Assembly (NCBI RefSeq): GCF_000172795.2
Contig: NZ_CP020947.1
Location: 1,739,001-1,803,000, forward strand
Direction: 5' to 3'
Source: Rhizobium sp. CIAT894
GTDB lineage: Bacteria > Pseudomonadota > Alphaproteobacteria > Rhizobiales > Rhizobiaceae
DNA: 64,000 bases
Part shown: in pieces, positions 1-9,507 of the stretch
Layout of the letters: each line of letters starts with the position of its first letter
How positions within the stretch are numbered: position 1 is the first letter of the stretch
Made by a program: the position numbers and the translations under genes
Notes under the pieces: generated by a model
The model's database searches: none
The model's input: only the letters and a program-made list of their open reading frames with translations
Told to the model about the DNA's origin: nothing

Positions 1-1
1 T

Positions 2-67
2 GTGCGCACGGTCGTCTCGAGCTTCGTGCTGCGCGAGCTGAAATTCTCGACCGAACTGCCGCTCTAA
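2..67 (+). CDS. C-terminal end of an unidentified protein (partial)
   Basis: Only the last 21 codons are inside the window, ending with TAA at 65-67; the frame reads through to residues FSTELPL. GC-rich third positions look coding and a repeat element that often follows rhizobial genes begins directly after the stop. The fragment is too short to name a family, so no function is given. Confidence 0.6.
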   Translation: MRTVVSSFVLRELKFSTELPL

Positions 68-168
68 AGCAATTCCAGGAAAAGTGCTAAGCGGTTTTCC
101 GTCCGGAATGCGTAAAAACAAAAAGTTAGAGCGGTTCGGCGCTTCCGTGAAAATCTGAACCGCTCCAA
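68..168 (+). repeat. Rhizobial-type composite hairpin intergenic repeat, copy 1
   Basis: The element begins at the base after the upstream stop codon. Its first part holds AAAAGTGC followed by AGCGGTTTTC and TAAAAACAAA; its second part is a stem built from GAGCGGTTC and GAACCGCTC around 132-165. The same order of blocks recurs at 34447-34552, also directly after a stop codon. I recognise this as a repeat seen many times between rhizobial genes. It may act as a transcript 3' end structure, which is inference. Confidence 0.6.
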
Positions 169-195
169 TCCAGATGCCCGGCGATGCCGCCGGAA

Positions 196-693
196 TCATC
201 GTGTGTCGCCATGCCCGTGACCCGGCATGAGTACCGGAAAGCCTTCGAATGTCTTCAGCGTGTCGAGTACGATCGACGTTTTCACGTGCTGCACCGACTC
301 GTGCGGCAACAACACGTCGTTGACGAACTTTGAAAGGTCGGCGAGCCCGCGGGTCGCGACCGTCAGGTGATAGTCCATTTCGCCGGTGAGAGCATAGGCC
401 TCTAGAACTTCGGGCAGCCCATTGATCAATTGCGAAAATCGGCGGGCATTGTCTCTGTTGTGGGTGGCAAGCGTCACGGAAATGACCACCAGCATATCAA
501 GCCCGAGTTTTTCCCGATCGAGGTGAGCGCGGTAGCTGCGGATATAGCCCTCGGTCTCCAGTCTCGTCCGCCGGCGCGAGCATTGCGACGGCGAAAGCGC
601 GATCCGCTCGCCCAATTCGTTGTTCGTCAGCCGGCCGTCCTTCTGAAGTTCCTGGAGCAGACGCAAATCCAATTTATCAAGCGGTTCATCCAT
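196..693 (-). CDS. Lrp/AsnC-family regulator, probably of the hppD operon
   Basis: A 165-residue protein with the normal Lrp layout: an N-terminal helix-turn-helix (LDLRLLQELQKDGRLTNNEL, recognition helix SPSQCSRR) and a C-terminal RAM/effector-binding half containing TGEMDYHLTV. The start at 693 (MDEPLDKLDL) is preferred because a more upstream methionine adds seven residues not typical of the family. The gene is divergent from hppD with about 130 bases between, the usual arrangement for a local regulator. The probable ligand is an aromatic amino acid or pathway intermediate, but that is inference. Its recognition helix is almost the same as that of the second Lrp protein at 45957-46418. Confidence 0.9.
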   Translation of the reverse strand: MDEPLDKLDLRLLQELQKDGRLTNNELGERIALSPSQCSRRRTRLETEGYIRSYRAHLDREKLGLDMLVVISVTLATHNRDNARRFSQLINGLPEVLEAYALTGEMDYHLTVATRGLADLSKFVNDVLLPHESVQHVKTSIVLDTLKTFEGFPVLMPGHGHGDTR

Positions 694-752
694 TGCGCAA
701 AATCTCCAAAACACTCACGGATCGTGCGTAATCTCTTCCCTGGACATGAAGA

Positions 753-803
753 ATGCAAGAACTTTGCATGCGTTTTGGGCCATAGTTTGCATAGAAAATG
801 CAA
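753..803. promoter_or_regulatory. Candidate Lrp operators: two dyads of TGCAA/TTGCA half-sites
   Basis: ATGCAA at 753-758 and TTGCAT at 764-769 form one inverted repeat with a 5-base spacer; TTGCAT at 787-792 and ATGCAA at 798-803 form a second with the halves in the opposite order. The four half-sites lie between the divergent Lrp gene and hppD, ending just before the hppD ribosome-binding site at 812-820. Multiple spaced half-sites fit binding by an Lrp octamer. Function is inferred. Confidence 0.5.
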
Positions 804-823
804 TCTCCTCTGGAGGAAGGAAA

Positions 824-1933
824 ATGGGCCCGTTTCCGCATGATGCGCCGCCGTCGGAAATCACCGCCGACAATCCGGCTGGCACCGATGGCTTCGAATT
901 CGTCGAATTCGCTCATCCCGAACCCGAGAAACTCGGCGAACTTTTCACACGCATGGGCTACCTCGCCGTCGCCAGGCACAAGACGAAGGACATCACCGTC
1001 TGGCGCCAGGGCGATATCAACTATGTCGTCAACGCCGAACCGGGCAGTCACGCCGCCCGCTTCGTCGAAAAGCACGGTCCCTGCGCTGCTTCGATGGCCT
1101 GGCGCGTCGTCGACGCCAAACACGCTTTCGACCACGCGGTGTCGAAAGGCGCTGTTCCCTATGAAGGCGACGACAAGATGCTCGATGCTCCGGCGATCGT
1201 CGGCATCGGCGGCTCGCTGCTTTATTTCGTCGAGACCTATGGCGCCAAGGGATCGGCCTACGATGCCGAGTTCGATTGGCTGGGCGAGCGCAACCCGCGT
1301 CCCCAAGGGATCGGCTTTTATTACCTCGACCATCTCACCCACAATGTCTTCCGCGGCAACATGGACAAGTGGTGGGATTTCTACCGCAACCTGTTCAATT
1401 TCAAGCAGATCCACTTCTTCGATATTGACGGGCGCATCACCGGTCTGGTGAGCCGCGCCATCACCTCGCCCTGCGGCAAGATCCGCATTCCGCTGAATGA
1501 ATCGAAGGACGACACCAGCCAGATCGAGGAATATCTGAAGAAGTACCGGGGCGAGGGCATCCAGCACATCGCCGTCGGAACGGAAGAGATCTACGAAGCG
1601 ACCGACAGGCTTGCCGACAACGGCTTGCGCTTCATGCCGGGGCCTCCCGCGACCTATTACGACATGTCCTATGAACGCGTGAACGGCCATAGCGAACCGG
1701 TCGAGCGCATGAAGAAGCACGGTATCCTCATCGACGGCGAAGGCGTGGTGAATGGCGGCATGACGAAAATCCTGCTGCAGATCTTCTCCAAGACCGTGAT
1801 CGGCCCGATCTTCTTCGAATTCATCCAGCGCAAGGGCGACGAGGGCTTCGGCGAGGGCAATTTCCGGGCTCTGTTCGAGTCGATCGAGGCCGATCAGATC
1901 AAGCGTGGTGTCATCGGCACGGCAGCGGAGTAA
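824..1933 (+). CDS. hppD: 4-hydroxyphenylpyruvate dioxygenase
   Basis: This 369-residue enzyme converts 4-hydroxyphenylpyruvate to homogentisate, the ring-hydroxylating step of tyrosine breakdown in the cytoplasm. Both vicinal-oxygen-chelate halves are present. The iron-binding 2-His-1-carboxylate set can be seen in [21 protein letters not shown] and [18 protein letters not shown], the last also being the C-terminal substrate-gating helix. The start at 824 follows the strong site GGAGGAAGG at 812-820; the frame stays open further upstream but runs into the operator region. It is the first gene of hppD-hmgA-fahA-maiA, with hmgA 34 bases downstream. Control by the divergent Lrp regulator is likely. 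Confidence 0.97.
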   Translation: MGPFPHDAPPSEITADNPAGTDGFEFVEFAHPEPEKLGELFTRMGYLAVARHKTKDITVWRQGDINYVVNAEPGSHAARFVEKHGPCAASMAWRVVDAKHAFDHAVSKGAVPYEGDDKMLDAPAIVGIGGSLLYFVETYGAKGSAYDAEFDWLGERNPRPQGIGFYYLDHLTHNVFRGNMDKWWDFYRNLFNFKQIHFFDIDGRITGLVSRAITSPCGKIRIPLNESKDDTSQIEEYLKKYRGEGIQHIAVGTEEIYEATDRLADNGLRFMPGPPATYYDMSYERVNGHSEPVERMKKHGILIDGEGVVNGGMTKILLQIFSKTVIGPIFFEFIQRKGDEGFGEGNFRALFESIEADQIKRGVIGTAAE

Positions 1934-1967
1934 ACTCTGCGCGTTGCAGAGTTCTGGGAGGAGTGAC

Positions 1968-3329
1968 ATGGACCAGACATCGATCCAGGCTGCCGACGCG
2001 GAAGCGGCGACGGCAGGCAGACTGAAATATATGCCGGGCTTCGGCAACGACTTCGAGACGGAGTCGCTGCCCGGCGCTTTGCCGCAGGGCCAGAACAGCC
2101 CGCAGAAATGCAATTACGGTCTTTATGCCGAGCAGCTTTCCGGCTCGCCCTTCACCGCGCCGCGCGGGACGAATGAACGGTCCTGGCTGTATCGCATTCG
2201 CCCGAGCGTGCGTCACACGCGCCGCTTCTCGAACGCATCCTATCCGCTCTGGAAAACCGCGCCTTGCCTGGACGAGCATTCGCTGCCGCTCGGCCAGCTC
2301 CGCTGGGATCCGCTGCCTGCTCCCACCGAGAAGCTGAATTTTCTGCAAGGGGTGCGGACGATCACCACGGCAGGCGATGCCGCAACCCAGGTCGGCATGT
2401 CGGCGCATGCCTATGTCTTCAATGAGGACATGGTCGACGACTATTTCTTCAATGCCGACGGCGAACTGCTGATCGTGCCGCAGCTCGGCGCCATCAGAGT
2501 GTTCACCGAAATGGGCATCATGGATGTCGAGCCGCTGGAAATCTGCCTCATCCCCCGCGGCATGATGTTCAAGATTCTCAAGAGCGGCGAGCAGGCGGTC
2601 TGGCGTGGTTATATCTGTGAGAATTATGGCGCCAAATTCACCCTGCCGGATCGCGGACCGATCGGCGCCAACTGCCTGGCAAATCCACGTGACTTCAAGA
2701 CGCCTGTCGCCGCTTTCGAGGACAAGGAAGAGCCCTGCCGCGTGCATGTGAAATGGTGCGGAAAATTCTATGTCACCGAAATCGGCCATTCGCCGCTGGA
2801 TGTGGTTGCCTGGCACGGCAACTATGCGCCCTACAAATATGATTTGCGGACGTTTTCGCCGGTCGGCGCCATCAGCTTCGATCATCCCGATCCGTCGATC
2901 TTCTCGGTGCTGACGGCGCCGACCGAAGATGCCGGCACGGCGAATGTCGATTTCGTGATCTTTCCGCCGCGCTGGCTGGTCGCCGACCACACGTTCCGTC
3001 CGCCCTGGTATCACCGCAATATCATGAGCGAGTTCATGGGCCTGATCCATGGCCAGTACGACGCCAAGGAGGAGGGCTTCGTTCCGGGCGGCATGAGCCT
3101 GCACAACATGATGCTGCCCCACGGGCCGGATGCGCTCGCCTTCGAAAAGGCATCCAATGCCGAGCTCAAGCCGGTGAAGCTTGATCATACCATGGCCTTC
3201 ATGTTCGAGACCCGCTACCCGCAGCAACTGACGAAATATGCAGCCGAGCTCGAAACGCTGCAGGAGGATTACCTCGAATGCTGGGACGGCCTGGAGCGCA
3301 AATTCGACGGCACCCCCGGCATCAAATGA
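1968..3329 (+). CDS. hmgA: Homogentisate 1,2-dioxygenase
   Basis: A 453-residue cupin-fold iron enzyme that opens the ring of homogentisate to give 4-maleylacetoacetate. The N-terminus [12 protein letters not shown] and the C-terminal part with [20 protein letters not shown], which carries iron-ligand histidines, are characteristic, and the length matches the family. ATG at 1968 is preceded by GGGAGGAG, which decides the start over the longer open frame from 1905. It follows hppD in the same operon and its product is the substrate of MaiA encoded at 4419. Confidence 0.97.
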   Translation: MDQTSIQAADAEAATAGRLKYMPGFGNDFETESLPGALPQGQNSPQKCNYGLYAEQLSGSPFTAPRGTNERSWLYRIRPSVRHTRRFSNASYPLWKTAPCLDEHSLPLGQLRWDPLPAPTEKLNFLQGVRTITTAGDAATQVGMSAHAYVFNEDMVDDYFFNADGELLIVPQLGAIRVFTEMGIMDVEPLEICLIPRGMMFKILKSGEQAVWRGYICENYGAKFTLPDRGPIGANCLANPRDFKTPVAAFEDKEEPCRVHVKWCGKFYVTEIGHSPLDVVAWHGNYAPYKYDLRTFSPVGAISFDHPDPSIFSVLTAPTEDAGTANVDFVIFPPRWLVADHTFRPPWYHRNIMSEFMGLIHGQYDAKEEGFVPGGMSLHNMMLPHGPDALAFEKASNAELKPVKLDHTMAFMFETRYPQQLTKYAAELETLQEDYLECWDGLERKFDGTPGIK

Positions 3330-3396
3330 AGATCGGCCCAGAATTCTCTGATAGACCACCCTCTGATACGGCACCCTCCGGCACGGGAGTTCGGAC

Positions 3397-4422
3397 ATGA
3401 AACTTGCGACCTTGAAGGACTCCACCCGGGACGGCCGGCTCGTCGTCGTTTCCCGCGATCTGACCCGCTGTTCGGAGGTCGGCCACATCGCCCGCACCCT
3501 GCAGGCCGCGCTCGATGACTGGGAGCATGTGGCGCCGAGACTGGCATTGATTGCCGAAGGCATCGAGACCGGCGCGCAGCCGACGATCCGCTTTCACGAA
3601 CATGACGCCGCATCGCCTTTGCCGCGAGCCTACCAATGGGCGGACGGTTCTGCCTACGTCAACCATGTCGAACTGGTGCGCAGGGCGCGCGGCGCCGAGA
3701 TGCCGGCAAGCTTCTGGACCGATCCGCTGATGTATCAAGGCGGCTCGGACGGTTTCCTTGCGCCGCGAGAGCCGATCGTCGTGGCGGATGAGGCCTATGG
3801 GATCGACATGGAGGGCGAGGTCGCCGTCATCACCGGCGACGTCGCCATGGGGGCGAACCCCGAAGCCGCCCGCGGCGCCATCCGCCTGGTGATGCTCGTC
3901 AACGACGTGTCGCTGCGCGGCCTGATCCCGGACGAACTGGCGAAAGGCTTTGGTTTCTTCCAGTCCAAGCCGGCCTCGGCATTCTCGCCGGTCGCGGTGA
4001 CGCCGGACGAACTCGAAGACGCCTGGGATGGCGGCAAGCTGCATCTGCCGCTGCTGGTGAGCTTGAACGGCAGACCGTTCGGCAAGCCGAATGCCGGCAT
4101 CGACATGACATTCGATTTCGGCCAGCTGATCGCCCATGCCGCCAAAACCCGCCATCTCCTGGCCGGGACGATCGTCGGCTCCGGCACGGTTTCCAACAAG
4201 CTGGACGATGGTCCCGGCAAGCCGGTGGGAGAGGGGGGAGACGGCTATTCCTGCATTGCCGAACTGAGGATGATCGAGGCGATCGAGAGCGGATCGCCGA
4301 AGACGCCCTTCATGAGGTTCGGCGACCAGGTCCGCATCGAGATGAAGGATCAGGCCGGCCATTCGATCTTCGGGGCGATCGAGCAGACGGTCGGAAAATA
4401 CGAGGGAGCCGAGCCGCGATGA
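3397..4422 (+). CDS. fahA: Fumarylacetoacetase (FAH family, bacterial form)
   Basis: A 341-residue member of the fumarylacetoacetate hydrolase fold. It should cleave fumarylacetoacetate to fumarate and acetoacetate, the last step of the pathway. The FAH core is visible from about residue 105: DPLMYQGGSD, YGIDMEGEVAVITGDV, VMLVNDVSLRG and GFGFFQSKPASAFSPVAVTP, where acidic residues bind the divalent metal. It is shorter than the roughly 420-residue animal enzyme, as is common in proteobacteria. It lies 67 bases after hmgA and its stop overlaps the maiA start by four bases. The context makes the substrate nearly certain, although the family contains other beta-diketone hydrolases. Confidence 0.92.
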   Translation: MKLATLKDSTRDGRLVVVSRDLTRCSEVGHIARTLQAALDDWEHVAPRLALIAEGIETGAQPTIRFHEHDAASPLPRAYQWADGSAYVNHVELVRRARGAEMPASFWTDPLMYQGGSDGFLAPREPIVVADEAYGIDMEGEVAVITGDVAMGANPEAARGAIRLVMLVNDVSLRGLIPDELAKGFGFFQSKPASAFSPVAVTPDELEDAWDGGKLHLPLLVSLNGRPFGKPNAGIDMTFDFGQLIAHAAKTRHLLAGTIVGSGTVSNKLDDGPGKPVGEGGDGYSCIAELRMIEAIESGSPKTPFMRFGDQVRIEMKDQAGHSIFGAIEQTVGKYEGAEPR

Positions 4423-5051
4423 ACGAGGTGGTTCTCTACGATTATTGGCGATCATCGGCGAGCTACCGCGTCCGCATCGCGCTCAATCTCTTGGGCGTCG
4501 ACCATCGGACCGTGCCGATCAACCTGTTGGACGCTGCGCACAGAATGCCGGACTATCTCGCGCTCAACCCGCAAGGGCTCGTGCCGACATTGGTGATCGA
4601 TGGGCAAACACTGACGCAGTCGCTTGCCATCATCGAATATCTGGCCGAGCTTCGCCCGGAATGCGGATTGCTGCCATTGGGTAGCGCCGATCGCCAGAAA
4701 GTCCGCGCCCTGGCCTATGCGGTCGCCATGGACATCCATCCGATCTGCAACCTGCATGTCGTCTCGCATCTCATGACGCTGACGGAAAAGGCCGATGCCC
4801 GCGAGGGATGGATGAAGCATTTCATCGGCGACGGGCTTCGCAAACTGGACGTCATGATCGGCGAAACCGGCGGGAAATTCAGCTTTGGCGACAAGCCGAC
4901 GATGGCGGATCTCTGCCTCGTTCCCCAGCTCTACAATGCCCGCCGCTGGGGAGTGGATATGACCGCTTTCAGCCGCATCACCGACATCGACGCCAGATGC
5001 GCCGAACTCCCTGCCTTTCAGGCGGCGCACCCCGACCGCGTGAAGCCGTAG
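4419..5051 (+). CDS. maiA: Maleylacetoacetate isomerase (zeta-class GST)
   Basis: A 210-residue glutathione S-transferase fold protein. The zeta-class motif SSASYRVRIALN at residues 11-22 contains the serine that activates glutathione; the usual SSCS form has alanine here in place of cysteine. It isomerises 4-maleylacetoacetate to fumarylacetoacetate using glutathione. The thioredoxin-like half contains QSLAIIEYL and the helical half GDKPTMADLCLVPQ. The ATG overlaps the fahA stop (ATGA), so translation is probably coupled. It closes the homogentisate operon and is followed after 3 bases by the convergent MEKHLA gene. Confidence 0.95.
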   Translation: MNEVVLYDYWRSSASYRVRIALNLLGVDHRTVPINLLDAAHRMPDYLALNPQGLVPTLVIDGQTLTQSLAIIEYLAELRPECGLLPLGSADRQKVRALAYAVAMDIHPICNLHVVSHLMTLTEKADAREGWMKHFIGDGLRKLDVMIGETGGKFSFGDKPTMADLCLVPQLYNARRWGVDMTAFSRITDIDARCAELPAFQAAHPDRVKP

Positions 5052-5054
5052 AAA

Positions 5055-5525
5055 CTACGCGTCCCGCCATGAAGAGAATATCGCAGCCTGGCCCAGCCGC
5101 TTGCCCGCTTCATCGATGAGCTGCCAGACGGTGAAGTTGTCGACCCAGAAACGGCGCCCCGATTTCGCGACCCTGAGGCCGCGTCCGTTGTCGACGAAAC
5201 CATCGCGTGTGACCGCATCGAGCAGCCGCTGGCGCTCGGCGCGATCGGGCTGTTCGGCCGAAAGCCGCGACGGCAGCGTGATGAATTCATACCAGCTGTA
5301 TTCGAAGCAGGTCTGCGCCGTGCAGTTGGCGTAGATGAAGCGCGGGTCGGGCAGGGTATTGTGGGCAAGGACCACGAAAGGCGCATCATTGTAAAGCCAG
5401 TCCGGCCCTTGCCCGTCCTGGACAAGACGGCGGCCGGTGATGCGCAGGTAGCTTTCGGTGAGGAGGGCGAAGAAACCAGGATCGTTTCTCAAGTCGAGGA
5501 CGTGGGTGTCATAGGTGGAAGTCAC
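5055..5525 (-). CDS. MEKHLA domain-containing protein
   Basis: A 156-residue soluble protein whose whole length matches my recollection of the MEKHLA domain, a PAS-like fold: conserved stretches are LLTESYLRITGRRL, PFVVLAHNTLPDPRFIYANCTAQTCFEYSWYEF (shown here only as landmarks) and KSGRRFWVDNFTVWQLIDE. The domain is found alone in bacteria and fused to HD-ZIP III regulators in plants, and probably binds a small molecule. No enzyme motif is evident. It is convergent with maiA, three bases apart, with no terminator hairpin visible between them. Confidence 0.8.
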   Translation of the reverse strand: MTSTYDTHVLDLRNDPGFFALLTESYLRITGRRLVQDGQGPDWLYNDAPFVVLAHNTLPDPRFIYANCTAQTCFEYSWYEFITLPSRLSAEQPDRAERQRLLDAVTRDGFVDNGRGLRVAKSGRRFWVDNFTVWQLIDEAGKRLGQAAIFSSWRDA

Positions 5526-5872
5526 GAACGGCCTCGCTGGTCAAATGTATCGGTGCAGGCGACATAGCCGATATCAATTGCACGCGTCTATGATTCCTCC
5601 AGAACTGTGAAGGGGCAGCATTTACCTTGTCTTATCACTTCTGATTGTGACGCTTGCCAGACGATCGCCCTTGTGCATTGATCTTAAGCTGCTGGGGCGC
5701 TGTCAACATTCTCTGCGAAGCTGTTGTTCTTCGGACCGTAATCGGCGTCGGCCGGTCGCGGTGAGACCGGGTTCGCGGAGCAGGTGACTTCATCATCCGG
5801 CTATACAGACCTGCGCAAGCTATGCTGCGAATGACGACAGGAGAAGTAAGGGTGCTCGAGGGCTGGGGAAGA
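5526..5872. other. Intergenic region without a recognised gene
   Basis: This stretch separates two divergent genes and must hold both promoters. I see no RNA gene, no long inverted repeat and no convincing open frame with coding-like codon use. An open frame from 5822 into the next gene is upstream extension rather than protein, because a signal peptide begins at 5873. Confidence 0.5.
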
Positions 5873-7186
5873 ATGCGGAAATTCGTCTCGTTGATATCGA
5901 TGTCGTTGGCGTTCATCGCCCTGGCCGGAGAGGCGCATGCGGCCATTTCCTACCAGCGCCTGGATGGCGCGCCGGGAGAGCGTGGTCTGGTGATAAAGGG
6001 CGTGTTTGAATTCTCCGACGATCCGGCGCAGCTTGTCGACGAATACAAGCAGTCCCAAGCGGACTACATCAGCTTTGACTCGCCCGGTGGAAACGTGGTC
6101 AGCGCGATCAGCTTCGGCCGCGCCATCCGCGCGCTGAATGCAAAAACACTCCAGATCAGAGCCATGGAATGTGCATCGGCCTGCGCCTTCGCCTTCGTCG
6201 GTGGCGTTGAAAGGTTTGCCGAGCCGGGTTCCATCGGCGTGCATCGGATTTCCCTATCCGACGATGTCCCCATGGACAACAAACTGGCAGTCTCGACCGT
6301 TCAATTGATGACCGGCGAGATCATCGGCTATCTCACCGACATGGGGGTAAGCCCCAATCTGCTCCAGCTCAGCCTGTCGATCGACAGCTCCGACATCAGG
6401 TATCTCACCGCTGCGGAAATGCGGGACTGGAACATCAACACGCCCGAGGATATGGCCTCGGCACAGGAAAGCGCGCCGCCACCGTCTGACGCCGCGCCGC
6501 AGGTGAGCGCAGCACCTGACGACATGCCGTCAGACTCCGGCGATTCCGAGGAGGCCGGTGCATCCGAACCCGGCGACCTGACCACGGAGGCGGTTGATTT
6601 CGTCAACCGATACAATGACGAATGGTCGAAAGACAGCGCTTCGGCGTTGGCCTTCATGAAGGGCGTGTATGCCGACGAGGTCTCCTTCTTCGGAAACCCG
6701 GTCGACAAAGACGTCGTGCTAAAGGACAAGGCGACCTTCGCCCAACGCTGGCCGCAGCGCATCTACAGTGTCAAGCCAGGCTCCGTCACTGCCAGCTGTG
6801 CCGGAAAATGCGAGATGTCGGGAGTTGTCGAGTGGTTTGCCGGAAACAGGGACACGGGTAAGACGTCCTCCGGCATGGCGGAATTCTCCTTCGTGTGGAA
6901 CACGGCCTCTCTGCAGATCGAGTCCGAGACCGGAAAGGTACTCACCACGGACAAGGGGGCCAAGGCGCCGGACCGGTTGATCCATCAGTGGACAGGACTG
7001 GACGACATCTGCCGCACGAGTGTCGATCGGGAGGGTGCCGAGACGCTACGGGCATGCAAGCGGCGCGACGAACTCGGTCCGCTGCTCAACCGCGTCGACT
7101 GGTGCTACGGCCATGAAGGCGAAGCCGAAATAAACTGGGAGTGGCAAAAATGCGATGCCAATTCCCGCCGATATACGAGCAGGTAG
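5873..7186 (+). CDS. Exported ClpP/crotonase-like protein with C-terminal uncharacterised domain
   Basis: A 437-residue protein starting with a clear signal peptide (MRKFVSLISMSLAFIALAG, cleavage after EAHA), which is why the start is placed at 5873. Residues 50-155 resemble the periplasmic ClpP-like group: SFDSPGGNVVSAISFGRAIR, then MECASACAFAFVGG, whose serine sits where a nucleophile would be, and GSIGVHRIS with a possible catalytic histidine. A low-complexity Ala/Pro/Asp/Glu linker at about 195-245 leads to a second domain rich in cysteines (CAGKCEMSG, DDICRTS, WCYGHEG) resembling a nuclear-transport-factor-2-like region. The substrate is unknown. It stands alone, with the patatin gene 81 bases downstream. 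Confidence 0.75.
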   Translation: MRKFVSLISMSLAFIALAGEAHAAISYQRLDGAPGERGLVIKGVFEFSDDPAQLVDEYKQSQADYISFDSPGGNVVSAISFGRAIRALNAKTLQIRAMECASACAFAFVGGVERFAEPGSIGVHRISLSDDVPMDNKLAVSTVQLMTGEIIGYLTDMGVSPNLLQLSLSIDSSDIRYLTAAEMRDWNINTPEDMASAQESAPPPSDAAPQVSAAPDDMPSDSGDSEEAGASEPGDLTTEAVDFVNRYNDEWSKDSASALAFMKGVYADEVSFFGNPVDKDVVLKDKATFAQRWPQRIYSVKPGSVTASCAGKCEMSGVVEWFAGNRDTGKTSSGMAEFSFVWNTASLQIESETGKVLTTDKGAKAPDRLIHQWTGLDDICRTSVDREGAETLRACKRRDELGPLLNRVDWCYGHEGEAEINWEWQKCDANSRRYTSR

Positions 7187-7267
7187 CACACAGGACCAAA
7201 GACGAGCGACCGGCAGTTGGCCGGAGGAAGAATGTTGGGAAACTCACATTCCTGAGTGAGGCCGAGC

Positions 7268-8536
7268 ATGTCAGACGACGAGCATCCCGAGGAAAACAGC
7301 GTCTTATCTGGATCCGACGAACCCGAGAAGCCGGCCGGGCGCTACCAGCTCGGCCTATGCCTTTCGGGCGGCGGCTATCGGGCGATGCTTTTCCACGCCG
7401 GATCGCTGGCGAGGCTGAACGAGGCCGGTCTTTTGGCGAAGCTCGATATGATCTCCTCGGTCTCAGGCGGATCGATCGCCTCCGGCCTGCTCGCCTATGT
7501 GTGGCCGCGGCTGGTCTTTGAGAACGATGTCGCCGTCAACTTCAAGACGGAATATCTGGATCGCATTCTGGCCTTCAGCCAGGTCTTTGCGGATGGGCCA
7601 AGTTTCCTGAAGGGCGTGTTCAATCCCCTCTCGAGCGCGGCGGAGGAAGCCGCCAAACTCTACGAACGACATCTCTTCGATGGAAAATCACCAAGCCTGG
7701 AAGACCTGCCTGAAACGCCCTGGTTCGTCTTCTGCTCCAGCAATCTCAGCACGGGTTCGCTCTTTCGGATGTCCAACCGCTACATCGCGGATTACCGGAT
7801 CGGCGTGTCGTTTCATCCGGCATTGTCGCTCGCGACCGCGGTCGCCGCCTCGGCTGCATTCCCGCCGGTGCTGTCACCGCTGCGATTGGACCTGTCGCAG
7901 TTTTCCTGGGAGAGGGAAAAACTCGATGACACCGTTGGCGAACCCGTTGCTCCCGGCCGGGCAATCCTGAGCGATGGCGGCGTTTACGACAATCACGGCA
8001 TCGAGCCGGCGCTGAAACGCTGCGACTGCCTGCTCGTCAGCGACGCCGGCGCCCCTTGGCGCTCTTCCACCCGCGGATACTGGAACTATCTGAGCCAGCT
8101 CAAACGCGTGCTCGATACCACCGACAATCAGGTGAGGGCGCTGAGGCGGCGAGACCTGATCGGCGGCTTCAAGGCGGCAAAACAGGCTGATCTGCTCGGC
8201 CTCGACGCTCCCTCGAAATCGGCTCTGCGCGCAAGAACGCACGGCGTCTATTGGTCGATCGACAGCAGGGACGCCGAACTCACACCCTATGCTTCCTACA
8301 CGCTGTCGCCATCTTCGGTCGTTCCCTCCGACGTCGGCACCTATCTTCATTTCCTCGGCGCCAGGGAAACGGAGTATCTGACGAATTGGGGACATTACGT
8401 TTGTGACGCGATGCTCAATCGCTTCTATCAATCGCCGCTGGCGCCGTCCGCCGGCCCGCCCTTGGCGGCCGGGACGGTGAAGCCCTCCTGGGCGGCGAGC
8501 GCAAGCAAGCGCCTCTTCGGTTTCCTGCCCTTTTGA
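7268..8536 (+). CDS. Patatin-like phospholipase
   Basis: A 422-residue predicted lipid acyl hydrolase. All patatin landmarks are present: the oxyanion motif LCLSGGGYRAMLFHAG near residue 30, the nucleophile-elbow region MISSVSGGSIASG with the catalytic serine, and ILSDGGVYDNHG near residue 235, which contains the catalytic aspartate of the DGG motif. No signal peptide is seen, so it acts in the cytoplasm or is secreted by another route. The start at 7268 (MSDDEHPEEN) is preferred over an in-frame codon 12 bases upstream. Standalone patatins occur in housekeeping lipid turnover and in defence systems; nothing next to this one supports a defence role. Confidence 0.9.
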   Translation: MSDDEHPEENSVLSGSDEPEKPAGRYQLGLCLSGGGYRAMLFHAGSLARLNEAGLLAKLDMISSVSGGSIASGLLAYVWPRLVFENDVAVNFKTEYLDRILAFSQVFADGPSFLKGVFNPLSSAAEEAAKLYERHLFDGKSPSLEDLPETPWFVFCSSNLSTGSLFRMSNRYIADYRIGVSFHPALSLATAVAASAAFPPVLSPLRLDLSQFSWEREKLDDTVGEPVAPGRAILSDGGVYDNHGIEPALKRCDCLLVSDAGAPWRSSTRGYWNYLSQLKRVLDTTDNQVRALRRRDLIGGFKAAKQADLLGLDAPSKSALRARTHGVYWSIDSRDAELTPYASYTLSPSSVVPSDVGTYLHFLGARETEYLTNWGHYVCDAMLNRFYQSPLAPSAGPPLAAGTVKPSWAASASKRLFGFLPF

Positions 8537-8557
8537 ACCGCCGGCTGCGCTGCAGAC

Positions 8558-9493
8558 CTAAGCATTGACCGCATCGACGACGTAGCTCGCCATCATCAGA
8601 TCGAGATGCGCGCCGCCGCCATTCTTGAAGACGGTGATCTGGTCGTCGGACTGGCGGCTTGTCGTGCCCGCTGCCACGAGATCGTAGAGATCTCCCCTGA
8701 TATGAGAGCGTTCGATGGCGCCGGAGGCGATCGGCTGCATGATCTCCCCGATCCGGTCCATCACCGTCTCGACGAAATCCACATAGACGAGCCCGGCGGC
8801 GATCAGCGTGTCATCCGCCTCGCGCATGTCGGGCGTGAAGGCGCCGATCAGATCGACATGCGTGCCGGGGCGGACCCATTCGCCCCGAAGGATCGGCGAG
8901 CGGGCCATGGTTGCAGCCGAAACGATATCGGCGGCCCGAACTGCTTCTGCCACATCGGCAACGGCCATGACCTCGGCGCGCAGATCGCCGAGCGTGGCGG
9001 CAAGCGCCTTGGCCTGTTCCGGACGGCGCGACCAGATCGAGATGCGCTCGATATCGGGAAAGGCGGCGTCATAGGCCCGCGCCAGAGTGCCGGCGACGGC
9101 GCCGGCCCCCAGGATCACCAGGTGGTGACTATCCGCGCGCGCCAGGCATTGCGCGCCGAGAAGGGAATCTGCCGCCGTCTTGTAATGCGTGACCAGCCGG
9201 CTATCGATGACGGCCCGGACTGCCCCGCAATCGCCATCGAACAGCAGAACCGCCCCCTGAACCGAGGGCAGTCCTTTTTGCGCATTGCCGGGAAAGACGC
9301 TGTCTGCCTTCACCGCAAAGCCGAGACCTTCGATCCGGGCGGCGCGGTTCAACAGCCGTGCATCGTCCGAGCCGAGCAGCAGGTCTCCCTGCTGAGGCCG
9401 GGGCAGCTGATGACCGCGGCGCAAGGCATCGACTGCAGCGGGCCAGCTCAGCCTGGAGACGCTTGTTTCATAGGTCAGGAGAGCAGGGAGCAT
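8558..9493 (-). CDS. Ornithine cyclodeaminase/mu-crystallin family reductase
   Basis: A 311-residue NAD(P)-binding enzyme: the Rossmann glycine motif is HHLVILGAGAVAGTLARAY at about residue 122, preceded by THYKTAADS and followed by SAATMARSPILRGEWVRPGTHVDLIGAF, all typical of the family. Members include ornithine cyclodeaminase and delta1-pyrroline-2-carboxylate reductase. The gene lies 14 bases downstream of an enolase-superfamily gene in the same operon. That pairing favours reduction of delta1-pyrroline-2-carboxylate to proline in 3-hydroxyproline catabolism (inference). The start at 9493 is chosen because the longer frame overlaps the upstream gene with residues unlike the family. Confidence 0.82.
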   Translation of the reverse strand: MLPALLTYETSVSRLSWPAAVDALRRGHQLPRPQQGDLLLGSDDARLLNRAARIEGLGFAVKADSVFPGNAQKGLPSVQGAVLLFDGDCGAVRAVIDSRLVTHYKTAADSLLGAQCLARADSHHLVILGAGAVAGTLARAYDAAFPDIERISIWSRRPEQAKALAATLGDLRAEVMAVADVAEAVRAADIVSAATMARSPILRGEWVRPGTHVDLIGAFTPDMREADDTLIAAGLVYVDFVETVMDRIGEIMQPIASGAIERSHIRGDLYDLVAAGTTSRQSDDQITVFKNGGGAHLDLMMASYVVDAVNA

Positions 9494-9507
9494 GGGCGCG
9501 GTCTCCC

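Noticed and set aside
686..4455. Long minus-strand frames opposite hppD, hmgA and fahA
   Set aside because: All lie opposite confidently identified enzymes and have shadow-like composition. None has a ribosome-binding site or domain motif.
7268..8536. Patatin phospholipase as a CBASS effector
   Set aside because: No cyclic-nucleotide synthase or ancillary gene lies next to it. Neighbours are a ClpP-like exported protein and a catabolic operon, so a defence role is unsupported.
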